DNA of 64,000 nucleotides, from positions 4,712,001 to 4,776,000 of the forward strand of contig NC_007778.1 in assembly GCF_000013365.1 (NCBI RefSeq), in the 5' to 3' direction. Position 1 is the first letter of the stretch; the number at the start of each line of letters is the position of its first letter. Positions 62,732 through 64,000 of this stretch are shown here, piece by piece. The notes under the pieces were generated by a model. It had not been told where the DNA came from. It was given only the letters and a program-made list of their open reading frames with translations, and did no database searches. Both the position numbers and the translations under genes were made by a program. This DNA is from Rhodopseudomonas palustris HaA2. GTDB taxonomy: Bacteria > Pseudomonadota > Alphaproteobacteria > Rhizobiales > Xanthobacteraceae.

Positions 62732-64000
62732 ATGCGGCGGATGAACTTGGTGCAACGACTGGCGAGCAACTGGCGCGGCGCCGTGTTGGCAGCACTGGCA
62801 ACTGCCCTGTCCGCCTCCCCCGCTCTCGCCCAGCGCGGCGCGTCCTGCCATGGCGGGCAGAGCTTCGATCAGTTTCTCGCCGGGCTGAAACAGCAGGCGG
62901 TCGCGGCCGGGGTGTCGCAGCGGGCGATCGCGCAGGCTTCGCCGTATCTCGTCTACGACCAGGGCATCGTCAATCGCGACCGCGGGCAGCGGGTGTTCGG
63001 GCAGATCTTCACGGTGTTCGCCGGGCGGATGGCGTCGGAGGGCCGGCGCGTCAAGGGCCAGCAGATGATCAAGCAGCACGCGCAGGCCTTCGCGCGCGCC
63101 GAGAAGGAATACGGCGTGCCGCCGGCGGTGATCGCCGCATTCTGGGCGCTGGAGAGCGATTTCGGCGCGGTCCAGGGCAACCTCTCGACGCTGCGCTCGC
63201 TGGTGTCGCTGGCCTATGATTGCCGCCGCTCCGAAAAGTTTCAGCAGGAGACCATCGCGGCGCTGAAGATCGTCGACCGCGGCGATCTGGCGCCCGCCGA
63301 AATGATCGGCTCCTGGGCCGGCGAGCTCGGCCAGACGCAGTTTTTGCCGCGGCACTATTACGACTACGCAGTCGACTATGACGGCGACGGCCACCGCGAC
63401 ATGCTGCGCAGCCCCGCCGACGTCATCGGCTCGACCGCGCATTACATCGCGGCCGGGCTGAAATGGCGGCGCGGCGAGCCCTGGCTGCAGGAAGTGCAGG
63501 TGCCGGCCAACCTTCCCTGGGATCAGGCCGACCTGCTCATCAAGCATCCGCGCGCGCAATGGGCGCAATGGGGCGTGACTTTCGCCGACGGACGGCCGCT
63601 GCCGGGCGACACGCTACAGGCGTCGCTACTGCTGCCGATGGGCCGCCACGGCCCGGCGTTTCTGGCCTACGCGAATTTCGCCGCCTATACCGAATGGAAT
63701 AATTCGCTGATCTATTCGACCACCGCCGGCTATCTGGCCACACGGATCGCCGGCGCGCCGCCGATGCGCAAGCCGACCGTGCAGATCGCGCAATTGTCGT
63801 TCAACGAGATGAAGCAATTGCAACAGTTGCTGACGCGCGCCGGCTTCGACGTCGGCAAGATCGACGGCATCCTCGGCCAGCAGAGCCGCAGCGCGGTGAA
63901 GGCGATGCAGATCAAATACGGCCTGCCGGCGGATTCCTGGCCGACCGCCGAACTGCTGACGAAGATGGGCGGAACGGTTACCCCCGCGCCGTCCGCTTCC
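62732..64000 (+). CDS. lytic murein transglycosylase, MltB-like, cut by the window end
   Basis: 423 codons, still open at the last base. The start at 62732 opens a signal peptide (MRRMNLVQRLASNWRGAVL, ending ALA-Q). The SLT-type catalytic region has AFWALESDFG (catalytic Glu) and GSWAGELGQTQFLPRHYYDY; DYDGDGHRDMLRS and GSTAHYIAAGLKW follow. A PG_binding_1 domain begins near FNEMKQLQQLLTRAGFDVGK. It cleaves the glycan strands of peptidoglycan to 1,6-anhydro sugars. The missing 3' end may be short. A start at 62711 lies in the repeat and is less likely. Confidence 0.93.
   Translation, partial: MRRMNLVQRLASNWRGAVLAALATALSASPALAQRGASCHGGQSFDQFLAGLKQQAVAAGVSQRAIAQASPYLVYDQGIVNRDRGQRVFGQIFTVFAGRMASEGRRVKGQQMIKQHAQAFARAEKEYGVPPAVIAAFWALESDFGAVQGNLSTLRSLVSLAYDCRRSEKFQQETIAALKIVDRGDLAPAEMIGSWAGELGQTQFLPRHYYDYAVDYDGDGHRDMLRSPADVIGSTAHYIAAGLKWRRGEPWLQEVQVPANLPWDQADLLIKHPRAQWAQWGVTFADGRPLPGDTLQASLLLPMGRHGPAFLAYANFAAYTEWNNSLIYSTTAGYLATRIAGAPPMRKPTVQIAQLSFNEMKQLQQLLTRAGFDVGKIDGILGQQSRSAVKAMQIKYGLPADSWPTAELLTKMGGTVTPAPSAS

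Overview
The window is a high-GC, densely packed bacterial chromosome segment. Several features point to an alphaproteobacterium of the order Hyphomicrobiales, most likely the Bradyrhizobium/Rhodopseudomonas (Nitrobacteraceae) group: a type II lumazine synthase, the long 545-residue form of isocitrate lyase divergent from an ScfR-type regulator, a very long UvrB, a Ctc-type L25, the lspA/DUF3035/M16/M16 cluster, and several families of long palindromic intergenic repeats. This assignment rests on gene families and layout, not on a database search. No rRNA, tRNA, CRISPR array, prophage or insertion sequence was found.

Layout. 1-3.5 kb: end of a LysE-type exporter, a DUF2189 membrane protein, an unrecognised membrane protein of lower GC, and a YqeY protein. 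3.6-9.5 kb: an alpha/beta hydrolase, carA, a two-gene GST operon, and an exported alkylsulfatase-type hydrolase. 9.6-16 kb: uvrB, a higBA toxin-antitoxin pair with a chimeric antitoxin remnant behind it, a [2Fe-2S] protein, a thiolase and a basic H1-like protein. 16-20.6 kb: an NTF2-like gene behind a palindrome-rich gap, small hypothetical genes (one a 49-residue membrane protein), two MaoC paralogues, and ychF. 20.6-28.3 kb: pth-rplY, ubiK, then a tight run of dienelactone hydrolase, lgt, a MidA/NDUFAF7-type methyltransferase and pgeF, then a lipoprotein and prs. 28.4-37.8 kb: ribH2, ybjN, proC, a MarR / OmpR-type regulator / histidine kinase operon divergent from ilvE, mutL and arfB. 37.9-48 kb: the envelope cluster lspA / DUF3035 / two M16 peptidases, ileS with an odd internal insertion, a ParS/RES toxin-antitoxin pair, and ribF with an acetyltransferase. 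48-58 kb: RNase T2, small secreted proteins, a DUF2946 protein and a ZnuD-like TonB receptor behind a Zur-like palindrome, a GNAT enzyme, an MscS channel, a NUDIX enzyme and a phosphoesterase. 58-64 kb: a DUF4170 gene and aceA divergent from scfR, a relB antitoxin whose yafQ toxin is broken by a stop codon, and a lytic transglycosylase cut by the window end.

Most of the window is housekeeping: pyrimidine/arginine, proline, branched-chain amino acid, flavin and PRPP synthesis, DNA repair, translation, and lipoprotein or envelope maturation. The less ordinary material is four toxin-antitoxin loci in different states of decay, sixteen palindromic elements that occur only at gene 3' ends and never in divergent promoter gaps, an insertion in the editing region of IleS, and several candidate operators read directly from inverted repeats. 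I did not find a clear-cut new multigene defence or metabolic system. The closest candidates for undescribed biology are the repeat elements, the zinc-like DUF2946/TonB locus and the unrecognised 486-residue membrane protein.
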